From Streptomyces aurantiacus (lineage in GTDB: Bacteria; Actinomycetota; Actinomycetes; Streptomycetales; Streptomycetaceae): 64,000 bases of DNA. Position numbers and translations under genes: made by a program. The stretch covers positions 5,580,001 to 5,644,000 of the forward strand of contig NZ_CP114283.1 in the NCBI RefSeq assembly GCF_027107535.1, given 5' to 3'. Below are positions 52,522-61,458 of the stretch, piece by piece (position 1 is the stretch's first letter; every line of letters starts with the position of its first letter). The notes below the pieces were generated by a model. It had not been told where the DNA came from, did no database searches, and saw nothing but the letters and a program-made list of their open reading frames with translations.

Positions 52522-53382
52522 CTACCGGAACGTGCTCTCGCCGGCGGACATGTCCTGCGTTCCGATGACCCGGAGCAGCTCCAGTTGGGCGGCACCCTCG
52601 GTACCGGGTGGGGCGCTGAACCACAGCAGGCGCTGGCGTCCGTCCTCGCTGAACAGACTGTGGCAGTCGAGTTCTATGACGCCGAGCGTCGAGTGGACGA
52701 TGCGTTTGTGGTCGGTCCGCCGCAGGGCGACATCGCGCGTGTCCCACAAGGCGGCGAACTCGTCACTGCGCCTGCGTAGATCGGCCACCGTTCCGGCGAC
52801 TTCCGGGTCGCTGCCGCGCCGGGCGGCGACGGCCCGGAGGTCGGCCACGAAGGCCCGGGAGTGCTGCGGGTGGTCCTCAGCCGGGTACAGCGTGCGGGAG
52901 GCGGGGTCGGTGAACCAGCGGTGGAGGAAGCTCCTCGCCGCCCCGCGGCGCTCGGACGCGCGGCCGACCAGTGCGGCCGCGAGCTCGTTCTGCACGAGGG
53001 TCTCGTGCAGGTCGGTGATGATCTGCGCGGGCGTCGTGGTGAGCCGGTCGAGGAGGCCGAGGAGGGCCGGCTGCGCATGCGCGTTCGGGGCATGGGCCAC
53101 AGAGGGGACGGGCCGGTCGGCGAGGTGGAACAGGTGGTCGCGTTCGTCGCCTCCGAGGCGCAGGGCTCGTGCCAGCGCGGCCAGCACCTGTGCCGAGGGC
53201 TGGACGTCGCCTCCGCGTTCGAGCTCCGTGTAGTAGTCCGCCGACAGGCCGGCCAGCTGGGCGACCTCCTCGCGCCGCAGACCGGGGACCCGGCGGCGCG
53301 GCCCGGTGGGCAATCCGACATCGGAGGGCCGCACGCGGTCGCGCCGGGACCTCAGGAACGCGGCGAGTTCGGCAAGGTTCAC
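52522..53382 (-). CDS. XRE family regulator with MmyB-like ligand domain
   Basis: A 286-residue regulator. The N-terminal HTH region reads FLRSRRDRVRPSDVG, then RRVPGLRREEVAQLAGLSADYYTELERG, typical of this large actinobacterial group. The C-terminal MmyB-like domain (about 110-275) includes LVGRASERRGAARSFLHRWF and LDCHSLFSEDGRQRLLWFSAPPGTEG. Members are thought to bind a fatty acid or similar ligand. It is divergent from an SDR gene (171-bp shared gap), which it most likely represses. The GTG start is not certain because no strong ribosome site is seen. Confidence 0.88.
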   Translation of the reverse strand: MNLAELAAFLRSRRDRVRPSDVGLPTGPRRRVPGLRREEVAQLAGLSADYYTELERGGDVQPSAQVLAALARALRLGGDERDHLFHLADRPVPSVAHAPNAHAQPALLGLLDRLTTTPAQIITDLHETLVQNELAAALVGRASERRGAARSFLHRWFTDPASRTLYPAEDHPQHSRAFVADLRAVAARRGSDPEVAGTVADLRRRSDEFAALWDTRDVALRRTDHKRIVHSTLGVIELDCHSLFSEDGRQRLLWFSAPPGTEGAAQLELLRVIGTQDMSAGESTFR

Positions 53383-53553
53383 CCACTCATCATCACTCAG
53401 CTCGCGGCGGCGGAGCCAGGGGACGGCAACCCCAGGGTGCGCAGAGCCCTGGCTGGTTGCCCCGCATCGGACGAACGTGGTGGGCACGGCGGGCCGCACC
53501 GACGGATCGGGGCCCGCCGTCTCCTCCACTCGTTCCTCGCACCCGGAGTCCCC

Positions 53554-54336
53554 ATGCACACCTCGAATCCCGTGGCAAGCCACAGCACATCCGACCACGG
53601 CCCTGGCCGTCCGCGCGTCGCCGTCGTCACCGGCGGCTCCCGGGGCATCGGCCGCCAGAGCGCGACCCGGCTGGCCGCCGACGGCTTCGCGGTCGTGGTC
53701 GGCTACGCGAACGACCGGCACCAGGCCGAGTCCGTCGTCGAAGAGGTCATTGCTGCCGGCAGCCGGGCCATCGCCGTACGCGCCGACGTCGCCGACGAGC
53801 AGGCGGTGGCGGCACTGTTCGACACCGCCGCGTCGGAGTACGGCGGTGTCGACGTCGTCGTCCACGCGGCCGGCCGCGCCCATACGGCGCTCATCGCCGA
53901 CCTGGACCTGACGGATCTGGACGCGCTGCACCGCACCAACATCCGCGGCACCTTCGTCGTCGCCCAGCAGGCGGCCCGCACGGTGCGCCGGGGCGGGGCG
54001 ATCGTCACGTTCTCCACGTCCGTGGTGGGCCTGGCGTTCCCCGGCTACGGCGCCTACAGCGCGAGCAAGGGCGCGGTCGAGGCGGTGACGCTCATCCTGG
54101 CCCGGGAGTTGCGCGGCCGGGACGTGACCGTGAACGCCGTCGCGCCCGGCCCCACCGCCACCGACCTGTTCCTCGACGGCAAGGACGAGGAGACGGTCGC
54201 CGGGCTGGCCGCCCAGCCGCCACTGGAACGGCTCGGCACGCCGACCGACATTGCCGAGACCGTCGCGTTCCTCGTGTCGCCTGCCGGCCACTGGATCAAC
54301 GGCCAGGTCATCCGGGCCAACGGCGGCATCATCTGA
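53554..54336 (+). CDS. Short-chain dehydrogenase/reductase (SDR 5)
   Basis: A 260-residue classical SDR with VTGGSRGIG (about 25-33), GYANDRHQAE after beta-2, HAAG at the NNAG position, Ser in TFSTSVVG, YSASK and C-terminal INGQVIRANGG. CCGGAG precedes the ATG. It is followed after 53 bp by a tautomerase gene, and both are divergent from the XRE-MmyB regulator. This is the familiar regulator-SDR-tautomerase set of streptomycetes. Confidence 0.9.
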   Translation: MHTSNPVASHSTSDHGPGRPRVAVVTGGSRGIGRQSATRLAADGFAVVVGYANDRHQAESVVEEVIAAGSRAIAVRADVADEQAVAALFDTAASEYGGVDVVVHAAGRAHTALIADLDLTDLDALHRTNIRGTFVVAQQAARTVRRGGAIVTFSTSVVGLAFPGYGAYSASKGAVEAVTLILARELRGRDVTVNAVAPGPTATDLFLDGKDEETVAGLAAQPPLERLGTPTDIAETVAFLVSPAGHWINGQVIRANGGII

Positions 54337-54389
54337 CCCCCCTGCCCACCGCAGGCAGCACACCCCACAACGCACCGGAGAGAACCCTC

Positions 54390-54605
54390 ATGCCGTTCGC
54401 GAACTTCAAGGTCCCCGCCGACACCCTCACCGAGAAGCAGAAGGAAGAGATCATCACCCGGACCACCGAGCTCTACGCCGACATCTACGGCGAGCGCGCC
54501 CGGGCCACCACCCTCGTTCTGGTCGAGGAGGTCACCGACGGCGGCTGGGGAATCGGCGGGAAGGTACTGACCCTCGCCGAGCTGCAGCAGACTCCGGAGA
54601 GCTGA
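54390..54605 (+). CDS. 4-Oxalocrotonate tautomerase family protein
   Basis: A 71-residue tautomerase. After Met removal Pro1 of PFANFKVP would be the catalytic base. LTEKQKEEIITRTTELYADIYGE is the helix and TTLVLVEEV the second strand. GGWGIGGK replaces the usual C-terminal turn. Family members work as hexamers in aromatic-ring or unsaturated-acid breakdown. GGAGAG lies 7-8 nt before the ATG. Confidence 0.88.
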   Translation: MPFANFKVPADTLTEKQKEEIITRTTELYADIYGERARATTLVLVEEVTDGGWGIGGKVLTLAELQQTPES

Positions 54606-54661
54606 TCGCGGCGCCGTCATGAAATGCCGTGGCCCGCCGGGGCCACTGGCCACCCCCTGGG

Positions 54662-54997
54662 TCAGGGCCAGAACCGCAGCGCGTTGCCCGCCAGGGCGAC
54701 GCCGATCACCAACTGGACCACGCCCACCACTCGTTGCTCGAGCCGCAGCATGACGACGCCCGTCGCGGCGATCACCAGTGCCAGGCCGCCGAAGCCCAGT
54801 ACCGGTGTCCAGTCCGCGGGCGGCGGACCTGCCTCTGGAACGAGGCCGGCGTCCAACCAACCCAACGCCCGGACCGCGAGCACGATGACCACTGCGGCCA
54901 CGGCCACCGCATCCGCCACGAGCACGAGCAGAAGGATGCAGCCCGAGATGAGCGCGTCTTTCCAGTCGAAGGACCGCTTGTCGGCGAGTGGTGGCAT
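54662..54997 (-). CDS. Small membrane protein of unknown function
   Basis: A 111-residue protein with about three to four hydrophobic segments (DALISGCILLLVLVADAVAV with the next helix VIVLAVRALGW, then LGFGGLALVIAATGVVML and VVGVVQLVIGVALAGNAL). A Pro-rich loop (EAGPPPADW) joins the halves. It resembles small DUF6234-like proteins, but I cannot confirm a family. The ATG chosen omits a doubtful 16-residue TTG extension. Confidence 0.6.
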   Translation of the reverse strand: MPPLADKRSFDWKDALISGCILLLVLVADAVAVAAVVIVLAVRALGWLDAGLVPEAGPPPADWTPVLGFGGLALVIAATGVVMLRLEQRVVGVVQLVIGVALAGNALRFWP

Positions 54998-55156
54998 GTC
55001 CGTACGGTCGTGCGGAACGCATGCCTCCAAACGGGCCGTCGCCAATCCGCAACCCGGGTGTACTCCGGGCTTGATGTCCCGTCCCGGTGTCGGGTGGCCC
55101 CGGCGCTCGCGTCCCCGAAGACCGTGACCGCCTCGACGGTCGCGGCGGCGCCCTGC

Positions 55157-56038
55157 CTACCGCGGCGGGACGGTGTCCAGCAGTTCGCGGGCCATGCGCA
55201 GCGCGGGCGCCTCGGTCTGTTGCGCGATGCGCCGGAAGGTCAGCTGGGCGGCGCGGGCCGGCCAGTCGGGGGGAAGGTGCTGAGCGGGCAGTCTGGGGTC
55301 CGCACGGATGGTGCCGAGCCATTCGCTGACCAGTCGCAGCCGGATCCCGATCGGGTCGTCCGCGGCCCCCGCGTCCAGGTGGGCGGCCCAGCGTTTGTCG
55401 AAGGTGACGTAGCGGGCCGCGATGCTCCCCAGGTCCCAGGTGTCGCGGATCATCAGTCCGATGTCGGTGGCCGCGTCCGCGCGGGCGTGGAAGATCTTGA
55501 CATGGTCGGTGAGTCCGAGCTCCGCGACGACGGCGGAGACGTCGACGTCCCCCGGGGCGATCCACAGCCCGCTGTACAGCGCGCCGAACCCGGACCAGGC
55601 GAGCCGTGAGCGCAGGTCGTGGCGCTGGCGTTTCCAGGAGTCGGGGAGCGAGAAGGCCAGCTGTGTCCAGGTGCCGTCCCAGTCGTCGTCGACCGCGCCC
55701 TGCTTCCAGATACGCGTGCGGCCGTCCTCCAGGACACGGGTCACCTGCGGGGTGAGGCCGAAGTACATCCTGCGGCCCTCCCGCCGGCGCCGCAGCAGGC
55801 CCCGGTTGGCCATGCGGGTCAGGGTGGAGCGCACTGCGTGCTCGCCGACGCCGACGCGGCCGAGGACGTCGATGATGCTGCCCGAGTAGACACACAGATC
55901 CCCCTCCTCCAGCACGTGGTTGCCGAAGAAGGCGAGCATGAGGGACTGGGGGCGCAGCTGTGGAGCGTCCGAGCCGTCGCTCTCCGGTCTGCCGGTGTCC
56001 GAGCTGTCCGGGCTGTACAGAATGTCGTCGTCCGCCAC
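55157..56038 (-). CDS. PaaX family transcriptional regulator
   Basis: A 293-residue regulator. An acidic N-terminal segment is followed by a PaaX winged helix (about 30-100: MLAFFGNHVLEEGD, VGEHAVRSTLTRMANRGLLRRRREGRRMYFGLT). The PaaX central domain (WDGTWTQLAFSLPDSWKRQRHDLRSRLAWSGFG) and C-terminal region ending FRRIAQQTEAPALRMARELL follow. PaaX proteins repress phenylacetate or related aromatic acid genes and respond to an acyl-CoA thioester. No paa gene lies here, so the target may be the coupled hydrolase-transporter pair upstream. The GTG start is weakly supported. Confidence 0.85.
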   Translation of the reverse strand: MADDDILYSPDSSDTGRPESDGSDAPQLRPQSLMLAFFGNHVLEEGDLCVYSGSIIDVLGRVGVGEHAVRSTLTRMANRGLLRRRREGRRMYFGLTPQVTRVLEDGRTRIWKQGAVDDDWDGTWTQLAFSLPDSWKRQRHDLRSRLAWSGFGALYSGLWIAPGDVDVSAVVAELGLTDHVKIFHARADAATDIGLMIRDTWDLGSIAARYVTFDKRWAAHLDAGAADDPIGIRLRLVSEWLGTIRADPRLPAQHLPPDWPARAAQLTFRRIAQQTEAPALRMARELLDTVPPR

Positions 56039-56090
56039 GGTGGCAAGCGTACGGCCGCCCGCCGACGACGCGGCGGGCGGGCGTGCCGCG

Positions 56091-57500
56091 TCACTGGCCG
56101 TCGGCGGGGTGGGCAAGGTCGTAGGGCCGCAGGTAAGGGGTGGGTCGGTACGCGACGTAGCGGGCAGGGGTCGTGGAATCGGCCGCCGTGGCACGGGAGT
56201 TGAGGGACTTGGGGTCGGTTCCCCGCCACCTTCCTGTGCTGATGCGGTCCTCCAGCGTGTGCAGGGCGGCGAGCTGCTCGGCGGAACTGAAGGTGCAGTG
56301 CCCGGCGTTGTCGACGTACGCCTGGCGCAGCAGGGACGCCGACCCGGCGGCGGTGGTCGCCCTGCGCTGGGCGCTCTCGGTCTGGACGGGCACGAGGGCG
56401 TCGCCGATGGTGTGGACGGAGAGCTGCGGCTTGGCCAGTTTGCCGGTGAAGGAGCTGGTGCTGCTCATCCACGCGACGGCGTCCGGGTCGGCACTGACGC
56501 GCGGGGCGCGGTTGAGGGTGGCGATGTCGGTCTTCAGCGAGAGGCCGGCCTTCTTGTACAGCTCGGTGACCTCCTTGCGGACCGAGGACCGGCCGAGCAG
56601 CTTCGCGTAGTCGACGCCGGTGTTCCAGGACATGTTGCCGCCCGCCCGGGCCTCGGCCTCCTGGCGCCGGTTGAAGGCGGCGATCTGCAGCAGGCCCTTG
56701 ACCGCGTCGTACTGGTTGGCCTGTTGTGCGTCCCAGTCGGTCGCGGCGGGCCGGGTCTGGGCCGGCTGGTTCCAGACCGGGATGTTGTGCAGCGCCGCGG
56801 CGAGCGCGATCCTGGCCCGACCTTCGGGCGTCGACTGGGCCGAGTCGACGACGGACGTCAGGGCGCTCGCCGCCCTGGTGGCCGCCGCCTGGTCCGGCAG
56901 ATCGGTCAGTGGTACGTCGGAGCCGGGCGCGAGAAGCGCCTTGAGGGCGAAGACGGGGTCGAGGGTGTTGTTCCAGTTGGCGACACCGCCCTGCACGAGG
57001 CCGCACAGGGACAGCGAACCGTCGATCCGCTCCGGGTGCCGCTCGGCGATGGCGGTGGTGACCAGGCCGCCGTACGACCTGCCCCACGCGATGGTGCGGC
57101 CGGCCGTGCCGAAGCGGTCGGTGAAGACGGACAGCGTGGCGAGCTGGTCGGGCACGGCGTCGGTCACCGCCCAGCCCGTCGTGGCGTACGACGAGCCTAT
57201 GAGCGCGTACCCCTTCTGGAGCAGGAGTGCCTTCGTGGCGCTGTCCGGGGCGTCCTGGGCGGGGTTGGCCGGACCGGGCGCGTATCCGTGGCTGAAGAGC
57301 AGGACGGTGCCGTTCCAGGAGTCGGGCACGTCCATCATGTAGGTCGCGCCGGAGGCGAGCCGGCCCTCGATGTGGCTGGTGTCCGCGGCGGCCGCCACCG
57401 ACGAGGCGGGCAGCGCGGTGACGGCGAGCAGCAGCGCCGCGGCGCAGGCGGTACGACGGGCCGTACGAGGCGTGGTGCGGACACGGGCGCCGGTCGTCAT
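56091..57500 (-). CDS. Secreted alpha/beta hydrolase, tannase/feruloyl-esterase-like
   Basis: A 469-residue exported protein. A signal peptide spans about 1-38 (RRTACAAALLLAVTALPASS). The catalytic domain has VLLFSHGYAPG, the elbow IAWGRSYGGLVTT with Ser, then a helical cap (about 200-370). C-terminal LSVHTIGDALVPVQTE and NAGHCTFSSAEQ carry Asp and His. The HC(T/V)F ending and size resemble actinobacterial tannase/feruloyl-esterase relatives, but this is not certain. Translation is coupled (ATGA) to an MHS-type transporter, so the product of hydrolysis is probably an organic acid that is then imported. Confidence 0.82.
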   Translation of the reverse strand: MTTGARVRTTPRTARRTACAAALLLAVTALPASSVAAAADTSHIEGRLASGATYMMDVPDSWNGTVLLFSHGYAPGPANPAQDAPDSATKALLLQKGYALIGSSYATTGWAVTDAVPDQLATLSVFTDRFGTAGRTIAWGRSYGGLVTTAIAERHPERIDGSLSLCGLVQGGVANWNNTLDPVFALKALLAPGSDVPLTDLPDQAAATRAASALTSVVDSAQSTPEGRARIALAAALHNIPVWNQPAQTRPAATDWDAQQANQYDAVKGLLQIAAFNRRQEAEARAGGNMSWNTGVDYAKLLGRSSVRKEVTELYKKAGLSLKTDIATLNRAPRVSADPDAVAWMSSTSSFTGKLAKPQLSVHTIGDALVPVQTESAQRRATTAAGSASLLRQAYVDNAGHCTFSSAEQLAALHTLEDRISTGRWRGTDPKSLNSRATAADSTTPARYVAYRPTPYLRPYDLAHPADGQ

Positions 57501-58849
57501 ACGGAGATCTCCTGGGTGTGGGGGGCGGTGGGGTGTTCGCGGGCTTCGGCGAGTGACGTCCTGCTGGTCTCGCGTACGAAGCAGACGGTCAGCGCGGTGA
57601 TGAGGGAACCGCCGCAGAGCAGCAGTGCGACGGGCGTGCCGTTGCCGCTTCCGGCCACCAGGCTTCCGGCAATCATCGGGGAGAAGCCGGCGCCGATGAG
57701 GGTGGCGCCCTGGTAGCCGAGGGAAGCGCCGGTGTAGCGCACCCGGGTGCCGAACATCTCGCTGAACAGGGCGCCGAGGGGGCCGTACATCATGGACTGG
57801 GCGACACCGTGGCCGAGGACGACGGCGAGGATCAGCAGGCCCGGCGACTTCGAGTCGACCAGCGCGAGGACCGGGAAGGCGAGCGCAGCCGAGGCTAGGG
57901 CGCCGGCGAGGACGACCGGGCGGCGGCCGACCCGGTCGGAGAGGGCGGAGGCGCAGGGCAGCACGACCAGGGCGACGGCGGCGGAGACCGCGAGGGCGGT
58001 GAGCACCTGGGGGCGGGCGTATCCGATGCCGGTGGCGTACGAGATCAGGTAGCTGGTCAGGAGTGACTGGGCGGTGAAGGCGCCGATGCCCACGCAGCAT
58101 GCCAGCAGCACGGGGCGCGGATGCCGCAGCACGTCGAGGATCGGCAGCCGCGACTCGGCGTGTTCCTTCTTCACCTCGGCGAAGAGGGGGCTTTCGACGA
58201 CCCTGAGCCGTACGAAGAGACCGACGCCGAGCAGCACCACGCTCAGCAGGAACGGCACGCGCCAGCCCCACGCCGCGAACTCGTCCTCGGGCAGCATGAC
58301 GACGAGAGCGACGACACCGGCGGAGATCAGGGAGCCGAGCGGAGCTCCCATCTGCGTGAAGCTGGACCACAGGCCACGCCTTCGTTCTCCGGCGTGCTCG
58401 ACGACCATCAGGGTGGCACCGCCCCACTCACCGCCGATGGCGATGCCCTGCACGACGCGCAGGATGATCAGCAGCACCGGCGCCCAGACGCCGATGGTGT
58501 CGTAGGTGGGCAGCAGACCGATGAGGAAGCTGGCGGCGCCCATCAGGCCCATGGTGAGCAGCAGCATCGACTTGCGGCCGAGCCGGTCGCCGAAGTGGCC
58601 GAAGAGGACGCCGCCGAGGGGGCGGGCGACGTAGCCGGCGGCGAAGGTGCCGAACGCGGCGATGGTACCGACGGCGGGATCGGCGCCCGGGAAGAACAGT
58701 TCGCCGAAGACCAGGGCGGCGACGGTTCCGTACACGAGGAAGTCGTAGAACTCGACGGCGGTGCCGAGCAGGCCGGAGAGGGCGACCCGGCGCAGTTGCC
58801 GGTTTCGTTCGCTGGCCGTGGACGGTGATGCGACGGGGGACGGGGGCAT
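57497..58849 (-). CDS. MFS transporter, metabolite:H+ symporter (MHS) family
   Basis: A 450-residue twelve-helix transporter. MHS features are GTAVEFYDFLVYGTVAAL in TM1, ARPLGGVLFGHFGDRLGRKSML (family signature), IAIGGEWGGATLMVVEHA, and RYTGASLGYQGATLIGAGFSP late in the protein. Relatives (ShiA, ProP, PcaT, KgtP) import shikimate, betaine or dicarboxylates and aromatic acids with protons. The operon with a secreted esterase and the adjacent PaaX regulator favours an aromatic acid. GGGAGA precedes the ATG, and a near-consensus promoter lies 36 bp upstream. Confidence 0.9.
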   Translation of the reverse strand: MPPSPVASPSTASERNRQLRRVALSGLLGTAVEFYDFLVYGTVAALVFGELFFPGADPAVGTIAAFGTFAAGYVARPLGGVLFGHFGDRLGRKSMLLLTMGLMGAASFLIGLLPTYDTIGVWAPVLLIILRVVQGIAIGGEWGGATLMVVEHAGERRRGLWSSFTQMGAPLGSLISAGVVALVVMLPEDEFAAWGWRVPFLLSVVLLGVGLFVRLRVVESPLFAEVKKEHAESRLPILDVLRHPRPVLLACCVGIGAFTAQSLLTSYLISYATGIGYARPQVLTALAVSAAVALVVLPCASALSDRVGRRPVVLAGALASAALAFPVLALVDSKSPGLLILAVVLGHGVAQSMMYGPLGALFSEMFGTRVRYTGASLGYQGATLIGAGFSPMIAGSLVAGSGNGTPVALLLCGGSLITALTVCFVRETSRTSLAEAREHPTAPHTQEISV

Positions 58850-58884
58850 CGCGGTCTCCCTTGACCGGGGGAAGGACACCGGCG

Positions 58885-58913
58885 AACTTAGGCTGATCTC
58901 CTACCGTCGTCAA
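58885..58913 (-). promoter_or_regulatory. Sigma-70-type promoter of the transporter-hydrolase operon
   Basis: On the minus strand, TTGACG (58913-58908) and TAAGTT (58890-58885) are separated by 17 bp, a near-consensus HrdB-type promoter. Transcription would start about 30 nt before the ATG at 58849. Confidence 0.7.
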
Positions 58914-59009
58914 GAAAGTGCACAACATAGCTGGTCGGAATCCCGCGTTCTGCCCCGAAATCTGGTTCCGCCGGACAGCGGAGGAAGATCCTGCCCCTAC
59001 GGTGGGCGG

Positions 59010-59444
59010 ATGGCATCGATCAAGAAGTTCCAAGTCACCTTCGACTGCGCGGAACCCGAGCGTGTCGCCCGCTTCTGGTGCGAGGTGCTGGGGTACGTCG
59101 TACCGCCGCCACCGGAGGGGTTCGCCACTTGGGACGCGTACAAGCGCTCGCTGCCCTCCGAGCAGCAGGACGCGTGGTTCGCCTGCAGTGATCCCTCCGG
59201 TGTGGGGCCGCGGCTCTACTTCCAGCGCGTTCCCGAAGGGAAGGCCGCCAAGAACCGGCTGCATCTCGATGTGCGGGTCGGGACCGGACTCGTGGGCGAT
59301 GAGCGCCTCGCCGTGCTTGAGGCCGAGTGCGCACGACTGGTCGCGCTCGGCGCGGTACACGTGCGGACGTTGCTCGCCGATGGCGAGAACGAGTCGTGCA
59401 TTCCGATGCTGGACATCGAGGGCAACGAATTCTGTGTCGACTGA
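59010..59444 (+). CDS. VOC superfamily (glyoxalase-like) protein
   Basis: A 144-residue protein of the vicinal oxygen chelate fold with two beta-alpha-beta3 repeats. The first is FQVTFDCAEPERVARFWCEVLGY. RLYFQRVPEGKAAKNRLHLDVRV supplies the His of the metal site, and MLDIEGNEFCVD the Glu near the end. This Glyoxalase_6-type group includes lactoylglutathione-lyase-like and antibiotic-binding proteins; the substrate is unknown. Confidence 0.85.
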   Translation: MASIKKFQVTFDCAEPERVARFWCEVLGYVVPPPPEGFATWDAYKRSLPSEQQDAWFACSDPSGVGPRLYFQRVPEGKAAKNRLHLDVRVGTGLVGDERLAVLEAECARLVALGAVHVRTLLADGENESCIPMLDIEGNEFCVD

Positions 59445-59524
59445 GGGGCCGGGGGCGGGACGCCCGTGGGTCGACCGGTGCAGTTCGCCTGAACGAGGAT
59501 GCCGTCACCGTCCCGGGCAGTCCC

Positions 59525-60667
59525 TCAAGCGGGAGACGTGTCGAGGGCCGGGGCCGTCGTGGGTAGTTCCACGGAGATACGGATCCCGCCGACGGAACGC
59601 GGGGTGAGGGTGAGCGTTCCGTCGTGTGCCTGCGTGATGGTCTTGACGATGGCCAGGCCGAGGCCCACGCCCGCGTGATCGGCATGTATGCGCTCGGTGC
59701 CGCGCTGGAACGGTTCGGTGAGCCGTGAGGCCGACTCCGGAGTGAGCTTCTCGCCGGTGTTCTCGACAGTGAGCACCACACTCTGGGGACGGACGCCGGT
59801 AGTGACCCACACGGTGCCCTGGTCAGGCAGGTTGTGGACGATCGCGTTGTGCACGAGGTTGGTGGTCAGCTGCAGCAGGAGCGCCTGCGATCCGGTCGTG
59901 CGGGTGATGTCGCCCGAGCTCTCGATGGTGACGCCGTGCTTCTCCGCGAGTGCGAGCAGTGTCTCGGTGGCTTCTTCCACGAGCAGGGACAGGTCGACGG
60001 GCTCTCGGGTGAAGGACCTCTGGTTGGCACGGCTGAGCAGGAGCAGTGCTTCGGTGAGGTTGATCGCTCGGGTGTTGACGGCGTGGAGGCGGTCGATGAC
60101 CTCGCCTGCGTCGTGGTTCGGATCGGTGCGGGCCACGTCGAGGAGCGCCTTCGAGATCGCCAGTGGAGTGCGCAACTCGTGCGAGGCGTTGGCGGCGAAT
60201 CTCTGCTGTTCGGCGACATGTGCTTCGAGCCGTTCGAGCATCGCGTCGAAGGCGTCGGCGAGTTCACGGAACTCGTCCTTGCGGCCCGGCAGCCGGACTC
60301 GGTGGGAGAGTGATCCGTTCGTGGCCATGCGTGTGGCGCCCGTGATACGGGTCAGCGGGGCGAGCATCCGGCCTGCGAGGATCCACCCGCCCACGAGGCC
60401 GAACACCAGCAGGAAAGCCAGCACTGCGGCTGCCCTCGGAGCGAACACGTCCAGGAGGACGGACCGGACGGGAAAAACACCATTGGTGGGCTTGTCGTCG
60501 GGGTTCTTGAGCATCGCGCGATCGGGGACGTAACGCAGGAGGAACACCCACACCGCCGCGAGCAGCAGGCCGCCGGCAAGCATGAGGAATCCGGCGTAGC
60601 TGAGGGTGAGCTTGAAGCGCACGCTCAACCCCGCCCGCCTATCCACGTGCTCCGCCCACTTCCTCAT
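59525..60667 (-). CDS. Sensor histidine kinase, VanS-like
   Basis: A 380-residue membrane kinase. TM1 is at about 19-44. A short extracellular loop follows (about 45-78, LRYVPDRAMLKNPDDKPTNG split by TM ends). TM2 lies at about 80-102, then HAMP, H-box ANASHELRTPLAIS with His163, N-box LTTNLVHNAIVHN, and G-boxes HAGVGLGLAIVKT and GTLTL. The ~35-residue sensor loop matches VanS-type kinases of actinobacteria that detect glycopeptides or wall stress. Its 5' end overlaps the response-regulator gene by 29 nt. Partner genes VanY-like and VanJ-like are divergent. Confidence 0.88.
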   Translation of the reverse strand: MRKWAEHVDRRAGLSVRFKLTLSYAGFLMLAGGLLLAAVWVFLLRYVPDRAMLKNPDDKPTNGVFPVRSVLLDVFAPRAAAVLAFLLVFGLVGGWILAGRMLAPLTRITGATRMATNGSLSHRVRLPGRKDEFRELADAFDAMLERLEAHVAEQQRFAANASHELRTPLAISKALLDVARTDPNHDAGEVIDRLHAVNTRAINLTEALLLLSRANQRSFTREPVDLSLLVEEATETLLALAEKHGVTIESSGDITRTTGSQALLLQLTTNLVHNAIVHNLPDQGTVWVTTGVRPQSVVLTVENTGEKLTPESASRLTEPFQRGTERIHADHAGVGLGLAIVKTITQAHDGTLTLTPRSVGGIRISVELPTTAPALDTSPA

Positions 60668-61370
60668 CTGCGTGTCCGGCCCGGTCTCCGGCTTCGGGTC
60701 CTGCCTCCGGTTGCGTGTCGATGCGGTAGCCGGCGCCTGGCACGGTGGCGATGACCCAGGGTTCACCGAGCCGTTTGCGCAGTGCCGAGACGGTGATGCG
60801 CACGGCATTGGTGAACGGGTCGGCGTTCTCGTCCCACGCCCGTTCGAGGAGCTCCTCGGCGCTGACGACACCGCCTTCTGCGGCGACGAGAACCTCGAGC
60901 ACGGCGAACTGCTTCCTCGTCAGCGCCACGTAGCGGCCGTCCCGGTAGACCTCCCTGCGGAACGGGTCCAGCCGAAGACCTACGATCTCCCGCACCGGTG
61001 GCCGATGGTGTGCGCGCCTGCGGTCCAGTGCTCTGAGCCTGAGCGCGAGTTCCCGGAGGGCGAAGGGTTTCGTGAGGTAGTCGTCGGCTCCGACCTCGAA
61101 CCCGGAGGCCTTGTCGTCGAGACGGTCGGCCGCAGTGAGCATGAGGATCGGCATGCCGCTGCCGGAGGCGACGATGCGTTCGGCGATCTCGTCGCCGGAC
61201 GGTCCCGGAACGTCCCGGTCGAGGACGGCGATGTCGTACGTGTTGATGCCCAGCAGTTCCAGAGCGGTGTCGCCGTCACCTGCGATGTCGGCCGCGATCG
61301 CCTCCAGGCGTAGGCCATCGCGGATGGCTTCTGCCAGATAGGGTTCGTCCTCGACGATCAGCACGCGCAT
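60639..61370 (-). CDS. OmpR-type response regulator, VanR-like
   Basis: A 243-residue regulator. The receiver has EDE at 7-9, Asp51 (IAVLDRDVPG, where VanR has LDxxLPG), Thr in MLTAADR, and Lys in DYLTKPFALREL. The winged helix (about 130-225) has LTRKQFAVLEVLVAAEGGVVSAEELLERAW, split by a turn, and VRITVSALRKRLG. It is translated with the kinase. The repeated GCATATC sites in the 88-bp divergent gap are its probable targets. Confidence 0.9.
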   Translation of the reverse strand: MRVLIVEDEPYLAEAIRDGLRLEAIAADIAGDGDTALELLGINTYDIAVLDRDVPGPSGDEIAERIVASGSGMPILMLTAADRLDDKASGFEVGADDYLTKPFALRELALRLRALDRRRAHHRPPVREIVGLRLDPFRREVYRDGRYVALTRKQFAVLEVLVAAEGGVVSAEELLERAWDENADPFTNAVRITVSALRKRLGEPWVIATVPGAGYRIDTQPEAGPEAGDRAGHADEEVGGARG

Positions 61371-61392
61371 GCTGTCGATGCTACGAGTCGCC

Positions 61393-61424
61393 GCATATCG
61401 TCGGCATATCCAAAACCGCATACG
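61393..61424. promoter_or_regulatory. Direct-repeat operator for the VanR-like regulator
   Basis: GCATATC at 61393-61399 and again at 61404-61410 are exactly 11 bp apart, one helical turn, the usual spacing for an OmpR-type dimer. GCATACG (61418-61424) is a possible third half-site. They fill the 88-bp gap between the regulator and the carboxypeptidase gene. Confidence 0.6.
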
Positions 61425-61458
61425 TGTCGGCAACACCGCGCTGCCTTGACTGGCACCC

